Assembly (NCBI GenBank): GCA_902766085.1
Contig: CACXCH010000003.1
Span: 1 to 22,889, forward strand
Source of the DNA: an uncultured Eubacteriales bacterium
Lineage (GTDB): Bacteria > Bacillota > Clostridia > TANB77 > CAG-508
Length of the DNA stretch: 22,889 nucleotides
Reading direction: 5' to 3'
This document shows, in pieces, positions 1 through 8,086 of this stretch. The notes beneath the pieces were generated by a model. That model did not search any database. It had not been told where the DNA came from and worked only from the letters and a program-made list of their open reading frames with translations. The stretch's first letter is position 1; each line of letters opens with the position of its first letter. The position numbers and the translations under genes were made by a program.

Positions 1-22
1 CAAAAATTATTTATAATTTTTG
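1..22. terminator. Palindromic hairpin at window edge
   Basis: CAAAAATTAT, a TT loop, then ATAATTTTTG form a 10-bp perfect inverted repeat ending in a T run. It is probably the terminator of a gene left of the window, and could work on either strand. The stem is A+T-rich and the upstream gene is not visible. Confidence 0.4.
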
Positions 23-69
23 TTTGTCACATTAGGTGGAGGCGTTCAAAACAGCAAGTCTACGAGCCA

Positions 70-123
70 TTAAATATTATGCTTTTTAACTTTTTTATTT
101 AAAAACCATTAACCTATAACTTC
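70..123 (+). repeat. Leader element, diverged copy of the pre-mreB element
   Basis: Starts with the 15-mer TTAAATATTATGCTT, identical to 14531-14545. The next 39 bases align without gaps to 14546-14584, with about 26 matches by eye. Both copies can form a stem from the start of the element to a central ATTTAA (here TTAAATA at 70-76 with TATTTAA at 96-102). Both end with an AACCTRTAA motif. It lies about 90 bp before a cell-wall transpeptidase gene, and the other copy lies before mreB. The function is unknown. The rest of 1-211 holds no visible gene. Confidence 0.5.
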
Positions 124-137
124 ATAATCAATATTTT

Positions 138-166
138 TTGACTATTGCATTTTACATAAATTTAAT
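138..166 (+). promoter_or_regulatory. Possible promoter with inverted repeat before the PASTA transpeptidase gene
   Basis: TTGACT (138-143), a 17-base spacer and TTTAAT (161-166) make a plausible sigma-A promoter. An 8-bp inverted repeat, TTTTACAT (150-157) and ATGTAAAA (165-172), overlaps the -10 region and could be an operator. The -10 match is only moderate. Confidence 0.35.
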
Positions 167-211
167 GTAAAATACTATAGATAATATGGGAAAATTTTAT
201 TAAGGAAAAGT

Positions 212-2462
212 ATGAATAATAAAATAACTAGAAGCAATAAAATTAAAAAAAATTTAAAATATCCAACTAAAAGACTTTTTGTAATCTTAATAGCTTGGGT
301 TATCCTCTTTGTCTTAATACTTGGAAAAATAGCATATTTACAATTTATAAAAGGAGATGAACTAAAGCAGAGAAAGTATTCTCAAACTGTTGAAAGCACA
401 ACGATAAATGCAAAAAGAGGAACTATTTATGATAGTAATGGAAAAGTTTTGGCAATTAGCGCTAATGTTAATACTATAACAGTTAATCCAGAGTATTTAA
501 AATATAATGTTAAAAACAGAAAAGATGAGTCTGTTGTAAATGCAATGAAAGAGAAACTCGCAACAGAATTTTCTGAACTTTTTGAACTAAATTATGATGA
601 AGTTCTAGAAAAATTAAATAGCACCAAAAGCACTGAAACTATTGTGTCAAAAGTTGAAGGAGACAAGATTGATGAATTTAAAGAATGGATGACAACAAAT
701 AAAATTACATCAGGAATTAATATTGATGATGATACAAAAAGATATTACCCATACAACAATTTAGCATCAAATTTAATTGGTGTTTGTGGTACTGATAATC
801 AAGGCCTTGATGGAGTTGAACTACAGTATGATAGCCTTTTAAAGGGGACAGATGGAAAGATAACAACATCAACATCAGTTAGTGATGAGGTAATACCTGA
901 TTCAGACGAAGAATACATTGCTCCACAAAATGGAAGCGATATTTATTTAACAATTGACTCAAATGTTCAATCGATTGCAGAAAAATATTTAAAGCAAGCG
1001 GTTGAGGAGAATAATTGCTCAAGAGGAGGAAATGTTATAATAGAAGATCCAACAACGGGTGAAATTTTAGCAATGGCAACATATCCTGACTTTGATCTTA
1101 ACTCTCCTTATGAACCAAATCAAACAATGATTAACAATGGCTATAATGATTTGTCTGATTCTGAAAAGAACAATCAAATACTAGCAATGTGGAGAAATAG
1201 AGCTGTTCTTGATACTTATGAACCAGGGTCAACATTTAAAATAATTACAGCTTCTACAGCACTAGAAGAAAATATTACACAAACTGATGTAAGTGGGGAA
1301 TTTTATTGCAATGGCTCACAACAAGTAGCGAATTTAAAAATTAGATGCGCAGATTCTGGTGGACATGGATATCAATCATTAAGGCAAGCTCTAGAAAATT
1401 CTTGTAACCCTGCATTCATACAATTAGGACAAAAAATAGGGGTATCAACATTTTACAAATATATTAAAAACTTTGGCTTTCTAGATAAAACAGGAATAGA
1501 TTTACCAAGTGAAGGAACAAGCAATTTTTGGGATGAAGAAAATATTGGACCAGTTGAGTTAGCAACAATGTCATTTGGCCAAAGATTCACAATCACACCA
1601 ATGCAATTAGTTAAAGCAGCAAGTGCTATTGCAAATGATGGAGTAATGGTAACACCACACGTTGTTAAAAAAATAAAAAACAATGACACAGGAAATACAA
1701 CAAGCATTGAAACAAATGTTGAAAGACAAGTTATATCAAAAGATACAGCAGAGAAAATGAAAGATATGATGAAAGATGTTGTTGAAAAAGGTGGAGGAAC
1801 GTATGCAAAAGTAGAAGGATATACAATCGGAGGAAAAACAGGAACATCTGAACCAGACCCAAATCACCCAGAAAATGGTTATGTGGCATCTTTTCTTGCG
1901 ATAGCTCCAGTTGAAAACACAAAACTTGTAATTTTGCTAACCCTTTATGGACCACAAGGTAGCAGCCACTATGGTGGAAAAATCGCTGCACCAGCAGTAT
2001 CACAAATACTTACAGAAGTATTGCCTTATTTAAATATCCCATCAAATGACTCAGAAACAACGGTATCAAGCAATAAAGTAACTGTGCCAAATCTAACAAA
2101 TAAAACTGTAACAGAAGTTAAATCAACACTTAGTAACTTAGGAATAAACTATAGTACAAAAGCATCTGATGATGAAATAGTTACAGATCAAATGCCAAAA
2201 AGCCGGCTCAACGATTGTAAAAGGAGGAATTGTAGAATTATATACAAATGACAATGATACAAGAGTATCACAAACAGTTCCGGATTTAAAAGGATTGACT
2301 TATGAGCAGGCAAAAGCACAATTACAAGCAAAAAATTTAAACATATCATCAACTGGTACAGGAATTATAGTATCTCAAGAACCATCAGCAGGAACATCGG
2401 TTGATGAGGGCACAATTATTAGTGTAACCTTAAAAGAAAAATCAACAACCTCTCAAAATTAA
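212..2462 (+). CDS. spoVD: SpoVD/FtsI-type penicillin-binding protein with two PASTA domains, frameshifted
   Basis: Class B penicillin-binding protein, a membrane-anchored D,D-transpeptidase that cross-links peptidoglycan. It has one N-terminal membrane segment (about residues 22-45), a dimerisation domain and a transpeptidase domain with all three motifs: STFK with Ser340 and Lys343, SCN at 397-399, and KTG at 542-544. A first PASTA domain follows. The frame opened at 212 stops at 2251 after an unrelated tail. Skipping one base in the A5 run at 2197-2201 restores PASTA 1 (AGSTIVKGGIVELYTND) and adds a second PASTA domain ending at 2460-2462. The gene therefore carries a one-base insertion or a sequence error. 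The catalytic part is intact. PASTA domains are typical of SpoVD and of Gram-positive septal PBPs. No dcw neighbours are present, so a spore-cortex (SpoVD) or a septal (FtsI/Pbp2B) role cannot be decided. The start has AAGGAAA 5 bases upstream. Confidence 0.85.
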
Positions 2463-2506
2463 TAACTATTATAGTAAAAAAACAAATAAATTTTAACGAA
2501 GGGGAA

Positions 2507-2536
2507 TAGTTAAAGAGAAAAAATTATTTTTAACTA
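2507..2536 (+). terminator. Weak hairpin after the transpeptidase gene
   Basis: TAGTTAAA (2507-2514) pairs with TTTAACTA (2529-2536) around an A+T-rich loop. It lies in the 137-bp gap before rsmA. It is a weak terminator candidate with no clear T tract after the stem. Confidence 0.25.
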
Positions 2537-2599
2537 AATACTATAACATTTAATTAACAACTACTATTGTAAAAATTATATACAAAAAAGGAATAAGAA

Positions 2600-3403
2600 A
2601 TGAATGTTTATGATGAAACCAAATACATAATGCAAAAATATGATGTTCATCCAAATAAAAAACTCGGACAAAACTTTTTAATTGATGAAGAAACGCTGGA
2701 TACAATAGTTAATGGCATATCAAAAGATGATACAATTATTGAAATAGGTCCAGGGCTTGGAACATTAACATCAAGGCTACTTGAAAAGGCAAAAAAAGTC
2801 TATGCTATAGAGCTTGATAAGAAGATGGTAGAAATCCTAAAAGACAGATTTAAGCTATATTCTAATTTGGAAATAATAAATGACGACATATTAAAACTAG
2901 ACATAAACACATTAGTAAAAAAAGCAAAAGTAGTAGCCAATTTGCCATATTACATAACAACATCAATAATAACTAAAATATTAAAATCTGACATAAAGGA
3001 CATAACCATTTTGATACAAAAAGAAGTAGCTGAAAGAATATGTGCTTATCCATCTGACAAAGAAGCTGGAGCAATAACATATTTTGTTTACTATTATGCA
3101 GATAGTAAAATAATAAAGGAAGTTAAAAGTGACTGTTTTATACCAAGCCCTAAAGTAGACTCAGCAGTGGTAAAAATAGTAAAACTTGACAATCCAAGAG
3201 TATATGTAAAAGATGAGGACAAATTATTCAAAATAATAAAAGAAAATTTTACAAAAAGAAGAAAAACAATTCTAAACTCATTATCAAATGTTATTGAAAA
3301 AGAAAAAATGCAAGAAATACTTAAAGAGCTTAACATTGATGAAAACACAAGAGGAGAAAACTTAACACTAGAACAATTCGCAGAAATATCAAACAGAATT
3401 TAA
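2600..3403 (+). CDS. rsmA: 16S rRNA dimethyladenosine transferase RsmA (KsgA)
   Basis: Transfers four methyl groups from S-adenosylmethionine to two adjacent adenosines near the 3' end of 16S rRNA (A1518 and A1519 in E. coli numbering), a late step of small-subunit maturation. Visible motifs in family order are GQNFL at 23-27, the SAM-binding loop EIGPGLG at 48-54, an acidic residue Glu71 after strand 2, NDD at 94-96, and the catalytic NLPYY at 114-118. The C-terminal helical domain follows. At 267 residues it is close to the usual 260-290. The ATG is preceded by AAGGAA with normal spacing. It lies between two cell-envelope genes, and a shared transcript with them is possible but not shown. 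Confidence 0.96.
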   Translation: MNVYDETKYIMQKYDVHPNKKLGQNFLIDEETLDTIVNGISKDDTIIEIGPGLGTLTSRLLEKAKKVYAIELDKKMVEILKDRFKLYSNLEIINDDILKLDINTLVKKAKVVANLPYYITTSIITKILKSDIKDITILIQKEVAERICAYPSDKEAGAITYFVYYYADSKIIKEVKSDCFIPSPKVDSAVVKIVKLDNPRVYVKDEDKLFKIIKENFTKRRKTILNSLSNVIEKEKMQEILKELNIDENTRGENLTLEQFAEISNRI

Positions 3404-3461
3404 ATAACATTAGAACACGATCATTAAAGAATGACAAATTAAATGGAAAGGGGGAATAACA

Positions 3462-4232
3462 ATGAATCAAATTTTAGTTTCACAAAAAGTGTATGTTACT
3501 AAGGAAAGAAAACGCAAAAGAATGATATTTAAGTCGCTATATATAATATGTATTTTAATTGTTATTGCCCTTAGTATTTATTATGTATTTGCAGAAAAGA
3601 ACAGAAATGACCAAGAAGCCATAGGGCAAGATATTTTAAGTCAATTGTCTGATGAAGACGATAGTACTGTTTCAAGAGACAATGCCATTGTAATTGCTCT
3701 TGACGATAGCCAGGAAGAAAACGATGGAGAGCCAGATGAAGTAGTAGAAGATCCAGTTATAATACCGGACAATAGCAGCAATCAAAGTAGTGACGGAATC
3801 GAAGAACAAGTAAAATCATCTGTTACAACCAAAAGTGGGAAAAAGTATAATGTAGATGCAATTATTTATTATAAAAAACTCGGAATTAAATATTCAGTAT
3901 TGTCAGAAGAATCAGATGCCTTATTAAAAATATCAGTTTGCAAATATTGGGGACCAAATCCAAATGAAGTTGGAAATTATTGCATAGTAGGGCATAATTA
4001 TAGAAGCGGAAAAATGTTTGGAAAACTTAGTGAAGCATCAAATGGTGACGAAATTTTATTAAAAGATTTATCTGGAAACACAGTAACATATATTGTTTAC
4101 AACAAATATGTTGTAGAACCAACGGACGTAAGCTGCACAAGTCAGCTAACGAATGGAGCGAGAGAAATAACACTAATAACTTGTACAAATCAAGGCAAAA
4201 AAAGGCTAGTGGTAAAAGCAAGGGAAAAATAA
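3462..4232 (+). CDS. Membrane-anchored sortase, class D/E-like
   Basis: Cysteine transpeptidase that cuts surface proteins at a C-terminal sorting signal and links them to the cell wall or to pilins. The N-terminus has a basic stretch and one membrane segment (about 24-44). An acidic, Ser/Asn-rich linker (about 60-115) then leads to the sortase beta-barrel. The catalytic triad is visible: His178 in VGHNY, Cys241 in TLITCT and Arg248 seven residues later. The TLITC signature and the short His-to-Cys distance fit class D or E better than class A or B; this class call is from memory. Ribosome binding site AAAGGGGG precedes the ATG. No substrate with a visible sorting signal is in the window. The large secreted protein at 20438 is a candidate, but its C-terminus is missing. 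Confidence 0.88.
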   Translation: MNQILVSQKVYVTKERKRKRMIFKSLYIICILIVIALSIYYVFAEKNRNDQEAIGQDILSQLSDEDDSTVSRDNAIVIALDDSQEENDGEPDEVVEDPVIIPDNSSNQSSDGIEEQVKSSVTTKSGKKYNVDAIIYYKKLGIKYSVLSEESDALLKISVCKYWGPNPNEVGNYCIVGHNYRSGKMFGKLSEASNGDEILLKDLSGNTVTYIVYNKYVVEPTDVSCTSQLTNGAREITLITCTNQGKKRLVVKAREK

Positions 4233-4235
4233 ACC

Positions 4236-4268
4236 GCATTGTTTATGTAAACGATGCTAGTAATTTTT
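4236..4268 (+). terminator. Rho-independent terminator after the sortase gene
   Basis: GCATTGTTTA (4236-4245) pairs with TAAACGATGC (4248-4257), with one G-T pair and a two-base turn. A T-rich tail TAATTTTT follows. It begins 4 bases after the sortase stop and just before the tRNA promoter. Confidence 0.7.
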
Positions 4269-4279
4269 GCAAAAAAAGA

Positions 4280-4308
4280 TTGACAGATGAGAAAAAGCGT
4301 TGTATAAT
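4280..4308 (+). promoter_or_regulatory. Consensus sigma-A promoter of tRNA-Lys
   Basis: TTGACA (4280-4285), a 17-base spacer and TATAAT (4303-4308) match the sigma-A consensus exactly. The tRNA begins 21 bases after the -10 box. This is the strongest promoter seen in the window, as expected for a stable RNA gene. Confidence 0.9.
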
Positions 4309-4329
4309 TGCTAAGTAGTTGATTTCAAC

Positions 4330-4405
4330 GCACCACTAGCTCAGTTGGTAGAGCAGCTGACTCTTAATCAGAAGGTCCGGGGTTCGACCCCCCGGTGGTG
4401 CACCA
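4330..4405 (+). tRNA. tRNA-Lys (anticodon CTT), CCA encoded
   Basis: Full cloverleaf. The acceptor stem GCACCAC pairs perfectly with GTGGTGC. The D arm has AGCTCAGTTGGTAGAGC. The anticodon loop is CTCTTAA, giving CUU, and the T arm is CGGGG-TTCGACC-CCCCG. The discriminator base is A and CCA is encoded. CUU reads the AAG lysine codon; most lysine codons here are AAA, so another tRNA-Lys (UUU) should exist elsewhere. It is a single-gene unit with its own promoter and downstream hairpin. Confidence 0.97.
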
Positions 4406-4478
4406 TACTAAAAAATAAAGTTACAGGTTAATAGAATAAAAATTGATATTTTATTAGTAAATAGTTAGCTTGTAAAGG

Positions 4479-4513
4479 TAAAAGCAAGTAATTTAAGTAA
4501 TTACTTGCTTTTA
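4479..4513 (+). terminator. Strong 15-bp hairpin after tRNA-Lys
   Basis: TAAAAGCAAGTAATT (4479-4493) is perfectly repeated in inverted form at 4499-4513 around a 5-base loop. The descending arm ends in CTTTTA. It is the likely terminator of the tRNA transcript, 73 bases downstream. There is no further T run after the stem, so a processing or leader role is possible. Confidence 0.55.
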
Positions 4514-4546
4514 TACTAAATAAGAAATTGCATTAATAATTAAAAC

Positions 4547-4686
4547 TTAATAGCACATTAATATTAAAAAACTCAATAGCATATTAATATTTAAAAACTT
4601 AATAGCTTATTAATTTAAAAGAATTTCATATTAGTTTTAAAAAATTTAATATCGCATTAATTTAAAATAATTTAATAGCTAGGAGC
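4547..4686 (+). repeat. Degenerate 26-bp tandem repeat, about five copies
   Basis: Consecutive units follow the pattern TTAATAGCNNATTAATATT followed by TAAAAAC. Copies are at 4547-4572, 4573-4598, 4599-4623, 4624-4645 (shortened), 4646-4671 and a partial at 4672-4686. A weaker copy may precede 4547. Units abut with no unique spacers. The repeat fills much of the 352-bp gap between tRNA-Lys and valS. No reading frame or T-box motif is visible in the gap. Confidence 0.75.
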
Positions 4687-4700
4687 TTTTAAATAAAACA

Positions 4701-4746
4701 GGTTTATAGGTTAATCCTTTATAAAAACTTAAATAAATCACAAGGA
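4701..4746 (+). promoter_or_regulatory. valS leader motif shared with the mreB leader
   Basis: The 12-mer GGTTTATAGGTT (4701-4712) also occurs exactly at 14602-14613. In both places it is followed by CC, then AAAAACTTAAATA, then ACAAGGA, the ribosome binding site of the next gene (valS here, mreB there). The shared block suggests a common leader element. Its function is unknown. Confidence 0.45.
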
Positions 4747-4757
4747 ATGGAATCAAA

Positions 4758-7184
4758 ATGTTAGATAAGAAATACAATGCAGCAGAAAAAGAAAAAAAGT
4801 GGCTTGACTATTGGAACGAGAACAAAATTTATGAATTTAAGAGAGATAACAGAAAAGTATTTTCAATTGATACTCCACCCCCAACAGTAAATGGGAAAAT
4901 TCACATTGGACACGTTTTTTCATATACTCAAACAGAGATGATTGCTAGATATAAACGTTTAAGAGGATATAATATTTTTTATCCATTTGGATTTGATGAT
5001 AATGGCCTTCCAAGTGAACGTTTAGTTGAGAAAGAGCAGGGAAAGAGAGCCAGTGAAATAGGCAGAGCAGAATTTTCTAAGCTTTGCTACGAAACAACTG
5101 ATAAATATGAAGCAGAATTTCAAAAATTATTTAGCAGAATGGGAGTAAGTACAGACTGGAATATTCATTACAAAACAGTAAGCCCATCAACTATAAAAAT
5201 TAGCCAAAGATCATTCCTTGACCTTGTTGAAAATGGACACTGCTATCACAAGGAAAGTCCAGCATTATGGTGTAATGAATGTAGAACATCAATAGCACAA
5301 GCTGAGCTTGAAACTAAAACAATAAAAACAACATTCAATTATGTTAACTTCACAACAGTTGAAGACAATGAACAATTTACAATAGCAACTACAAGACCAG
5401 AGTTGCTACCTGCAATTGTTTCAGTATTTGTTAATCCTAAAGATGAGAAACATAACCATTTAATTGGAAAACATGCACATATTCCACTAATTAATATTGA
5501 CGTTCCAATTATGGGTGACGAAAAGGTTGATTCTGAAAAAGGTACAGGAGTTGTTATGTGCTGTACTTTTGGTGACCAAACCGATATTGAATGGTGGAAA
5601 AAGTATAAATTACCTTTAAAAAACATATTCACATCTGATGGAAGAATTGTAGACACTGTTCCAAATTATGGCGGAATGAAAATAAAGGAAGCTAGAAAAC
5701 AAATAGTTGAAGACCTAAAAGAAGCAGGAGCCTTAGTAAAAGTTGAAGAACTTGAACACGAAGTACAAACACATGAAAGATGCGGAAAAGAAGTTGAATA
5801 TGCGGTTATGAAACAATGGTTTATTGATATAATGAGCCATAAAGATGACTTCTTAAAGATAGGTAATGAGATAAATTGGCATCCAAGCTATATGCATGCT
5901 CGTTATGAAGAATGGGTAAATAATATAGCATGGGATTGGTGTATTTCACGTCAAAGATATTTTGGTGTACCATTTCCAGTATGGTACTGTAAAGATTGTG
6001 GAGAGCCAATCTTTGCAGATAAGGAAGATTTACCAGTAAACCCACTAATAGACAAACCAAGAGTAACAAAATGTCCAAAATGTGGATGCAAGGAATTTGT
6101 TCCAGAAACAGATGTTATGGATACATGGGCAACATCATCTGTAACACCATTAATTAATATGCGCTATGGAGAAAAAGATAATTATGAAGATTTATTAAAA
6201 CCAATGACGCTTAGAACAAATGCCAGTGAAATTATTAGAACTTGGGACTTCTATACAATAGTAAAAAGCTTTTACCATTTTAATCAAAAACCTTGGGAAA
6301 ATGTTATGATTTCAGGATTCGTAATGGCAAGCAAAGGCGAAAAAATCAGCAAAAGCAAGGGCAATAGCAAAATTGAGCCACTAGATGCAATCAATCAATA
6401 TTCAGCAGATGTTGTTAGATACTGGGCTGGAACAGGCAGACTTGGAACAGACATAATATACAGTGACGAAACTCTACAAAGAGGCAAAAAATTAGTAAAC
6501 AAAATATGGAATGTTTCAAAATTTGTTGAAATGCATTTAGCAGATTATACGGACAAAGAATTTAACAATTTTGAATTTGTTGACAAATGGATACTAGGTA
6601 GATTTAAGCAAATGGAAGAACAATTTATAAAATATCTTGATGAATACGAGGTAGGACTAGCTCTAAATACACTAGAGAAATTCTTCTGGGAGTTTTGCGA
6701 TAATTATGTAGAAATAGTAAAGCATAGATTATACAGGCCTGAGGAATTTGGCACTGAAGCAAGATATAGTGGACAAAAAACTGTATATATTTTACTATAC
6801 AAAATTTTACAGGATTTTAGTATATTCTTCCCATTCATCACTGAAGAAATATTCCAAGGAATATACCATAATGCTAAATCAATACACCTAACAGAAATAA
6901 AACCATTAGAATACAATTTCGAAAAAGAAGCACAAATAGGGGACAAAATGGTAGAAATAATTTCACAAGCAAGAGGAGCAAAAACAACAAACAATGTTTC
7001 ACTAAAAACGCCAATCAAAAATTTATCATTATCTGTAAACAAGGACTTAAAAGAAGCAATAGAAAAATCAATAAAAGACTTCAAGGCAACCTTATTTATT
7101 GAAAATCTTGAATTAAAAGAACAAAAAGAAGATGGATATACAATAAATAATATTGAACTAAATTTAGAAGAAGCAGGAAAATAA
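4758..7184 (+). CDS. valS: Valyl-tRNA synthetase, archaeal/Rickettsia-like type
   Basis: Class I aminoacyl-tRNA synthetase that charges tRNA-Val and edits mischarged threonine. The ATP-site motifs are HIGH at 49-52 and KISKS at 529-533. Cysteine pairs Cys172/Cys175, Cys411/Cys414 and Cys439/Cys442/Cys444 look like zinc ribbons in the editing and catalytic insertions. The editing domain keeps ATTRPELLP. The sequence after HIGH reads FGFDDNGLPSERLVEK, as in the archaeal-like ValS I recall from Rickettsia, and unlike typical Bacillus or E. coli ValS. At 808 residues it is shorter than Bacillus ValS (about 880) and lacks the C-terminal coiled-coil arm. AAGGA precedes the ATG with a longish 11-base gap. 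No T-box leader is visible upstream, although Gram-positive valS genes often have one. Assignment as ValS rather than IleS or LeuS rests on this resemblance. Confidence 0.92.
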   Translation: MLDKKYNAAEKEKKWLDYWNENKIYEFKRDNRKVFSIDTPPPTVNGKIHIGHVFSYTQTEMIARYKRLRGYNIFYPFGFDDNGLPSERLVEKEQGKRASEIGRAEFSKLCYETTDKYEAEFQKLFSRMGVSTDWNIHYKTVSPSTIKISQRSFLDLVENGHCYHKESPALWCNECRTSIAQAELETKTIKTTFNYVNFTTVEDNEQFTIATTRPELLPAIVSVFVNPKDEKHNHLIGKHAHIPLINIDVPIMGDEKVDSEKGTGVVMCCTFGDQTDIEWWKKYKLPLKNIFTSDGRIVDTVPNYGGMKIKEARKQIVEDLKEAGALVKVEELEHEVQTHERCGKEVEYAVMKQWFIDIMSHKDDFLKIGNEINWHPSYMHARYEEWVNNIAWDWCISRQRYFGVPFPVWYCKDCGEPIFADKEDLPVNPLIDKPRVTKCPKCGCKEFVPETDVMDTWATSSVTPLINMRYGEKDNYEDLLKPMTLRTNASEIIRTWDFYTIVKSFYHFNQKPWENVMISGFVMASKGEKISKSKGNSKIEPLDAINQYSADVVRYWAGTGRLGTDIIYSDETLQRGKKLVNKIWNVSKFVEMHLADYTDKEFNNFEFVDKWILGRFKQMEEQFIKYLDEYEVGLALNTLEKFFWEFCDNYVEIVKHRLYRPEEFGTEARYSGQKTVYILLYKILQDFSIFFPFITEEIFQGIYHNAKSIHLTEIKPLEYNFEKEAQIGDKMVEIISQARGAKTTNNVSLKTPIKNLSLSVNKDLKEAIEKSIKDFKATLFIENLELKEQKEDGYTINNIELNLEEAGK

Positions 7185-7188
7185 TGAA

Positions 7189-7221
7189 AAAATAACTAAG
7201 CATAAAAAACTTAGTTATTTT
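7189..7221. terminator. Bidirectional terminator between valS and spoIIR
   Basis: AAAATAACTAAG (7189-7200) pairs with CTTAGTTATTTT (7210-7221) around a 9-base A-rich loop. A-rich and T-rich flanks are present on both sides, so it can end both valS (+) and spoIIR (-). Confidence 0.75.
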
Positions 7222-7347
7222 TTATTATTAAATATTTTCATCAGCCTCAGTAAGTGCTTATAAAAAAGCCTAGTTATTTTTTATTATTAGATTTTCCATC
7301 AGTCTCAGTAAGTGCCTATAAAAAAGCTTAGTTATTTTTTATAATTA
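7210..7347. repeat. 58-59-bp tandem repeat, about 2.4 copies
   Basis: Copies at 7210-7268 and 7269-7326, with a partial third at 7327-7347. Each begins YYTAGTTATTTTTTAT, carries CAGTAAGTGC near the middle to end and finishes with TATAAAAAAG. The first copy starts with one arm of the valS terminator, and the partial third copy runs into the spoIIR stop codon. The repeat therefore appears to be a duplication of terminator-arm DNA. Confidence 0.85.
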
Positions 7348-7974
7348 GTTTTTTAGCTTATTGATAATTTCTACAATTTTAAACTTGAATTCATAAGTCT
7401 TATTATTTTGCATAATCAAATTGTAATCCTCACTATCCAAATTTTCTTTTAAATTATTTTCTGAATCTTCAGACATTTCCATCGTACCATCATTCACAAG
7501 ACAAAGAGGAGGGAACATAACACACCACCAATTATGGCCATTAGAATTGCCAATATGAACATCAATGGCATCATATAAACCAGCAGGGAGGGAAACATCA
7601 CTATATGTTTTAGTAGGAAAATCAATATGATCTAAGCTGATAGTAACATCATAATCAAAACCATTTTCATAAATAGCTTTCAAAGCAATATTCCTCATAT
7701 CATTAATATGCTCTTTTAAAATTTCAACTACTTCATCCTTAGTATTTGAAGGAGAGACAATTGAATTTAAATATTCAATTAAACAATCACGAACTTTTAA
7801 TTTAAGACTCTGATCATCATCAGAATCACTATTAGCAACAATATGCAATCTAAGCAAATTATTGGATAAATCAGAAGAAACACTAGAAGCATAAGAAGAA
7901 GCGGAATAAAAAATGAAAATCAAAAATATCATAAAAATAAAAACAACAAAAAATCTTTTTTTAATACCATCCAT
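7345..7974 (-). CDS. spoIIR: Stage II sporulation protein R (SpoIIR)
   Basis: Secreted signalling protein. In Bacillus it is made in the forespore under sigma-F and triggers SpoIIGA in the mother-cell membrane to process pro-sigma-E. A hydrophobic N-terminal segment (about residues 7-25 from ATG) serves as signal or anchor. The family core is clear: LRLHIVANSDSDDDQ followed by LKLKVRD, then FPTKTY, LPAGLYDA and the very conserved NGHNWWCVMFPPLC. I chose the ATG at 7974 (MDGIKKRF). An in-frame TTG at 7995 would add seven residues; neither start has a strong ribosome binding site. It is alone on its strand, convergent with valS and divergent from the gene at 8138. Its presence indicates an endospore-forming lineage. 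Confidence 0.92.
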   Translation of the reverse strand: MDGIKKRFFVVFIFMIFLIFIFYSASSYASSVSSDLSNNLLRLHIVANSDSDDDQSLKLKVRDCLIEYLNSIVSPSNTKDEVVEILKEHINDMRNIALKAIYENGFDYDVTISLDHIDFPTKTYSDVSLPAGLYDAIDVHIGNSNGHNWWCVMFPPLCLVNDGTMEMSEDSENNLKENLDSEDYNLIMQNNKTYEFKFKIVEIINKLKN

Positions 7975-8086
7975 ATTAACTAAAAACACTTTCAACTAAT
8001 CTTTTAACTAAAATAAGTATTTACACATAATGAAAAAATATACAATTAACCTATAACAATTAAATAAAAAAATTTTTGAAATAATA

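Noticed and set aside
2195..2205. Programmed -1 frameshift in the transpeptidase gene
   Set aside because: The restored frame needs a +1 shift and the site is not a standard X-XXY-YYZ heptamer; an indel in the A run explains it more simply.
4547..4686. CRISPR array
   Set aside because: Units are contiguous, degenerate and have no unique spacers; no cas genes are nearby.
4406..4757. T-box riboswitch before valS
   Set aside because: No T-box sequence of the GGNACCGCG kind and no specifier-loop architecture is visible in the gap.
7996..8040. Sigma-F promoter before spoIIR
   Set aside because: SpoIIR is a sigma-F gene in Bacillus, but I could not align both boxes with correct spacing in this region.
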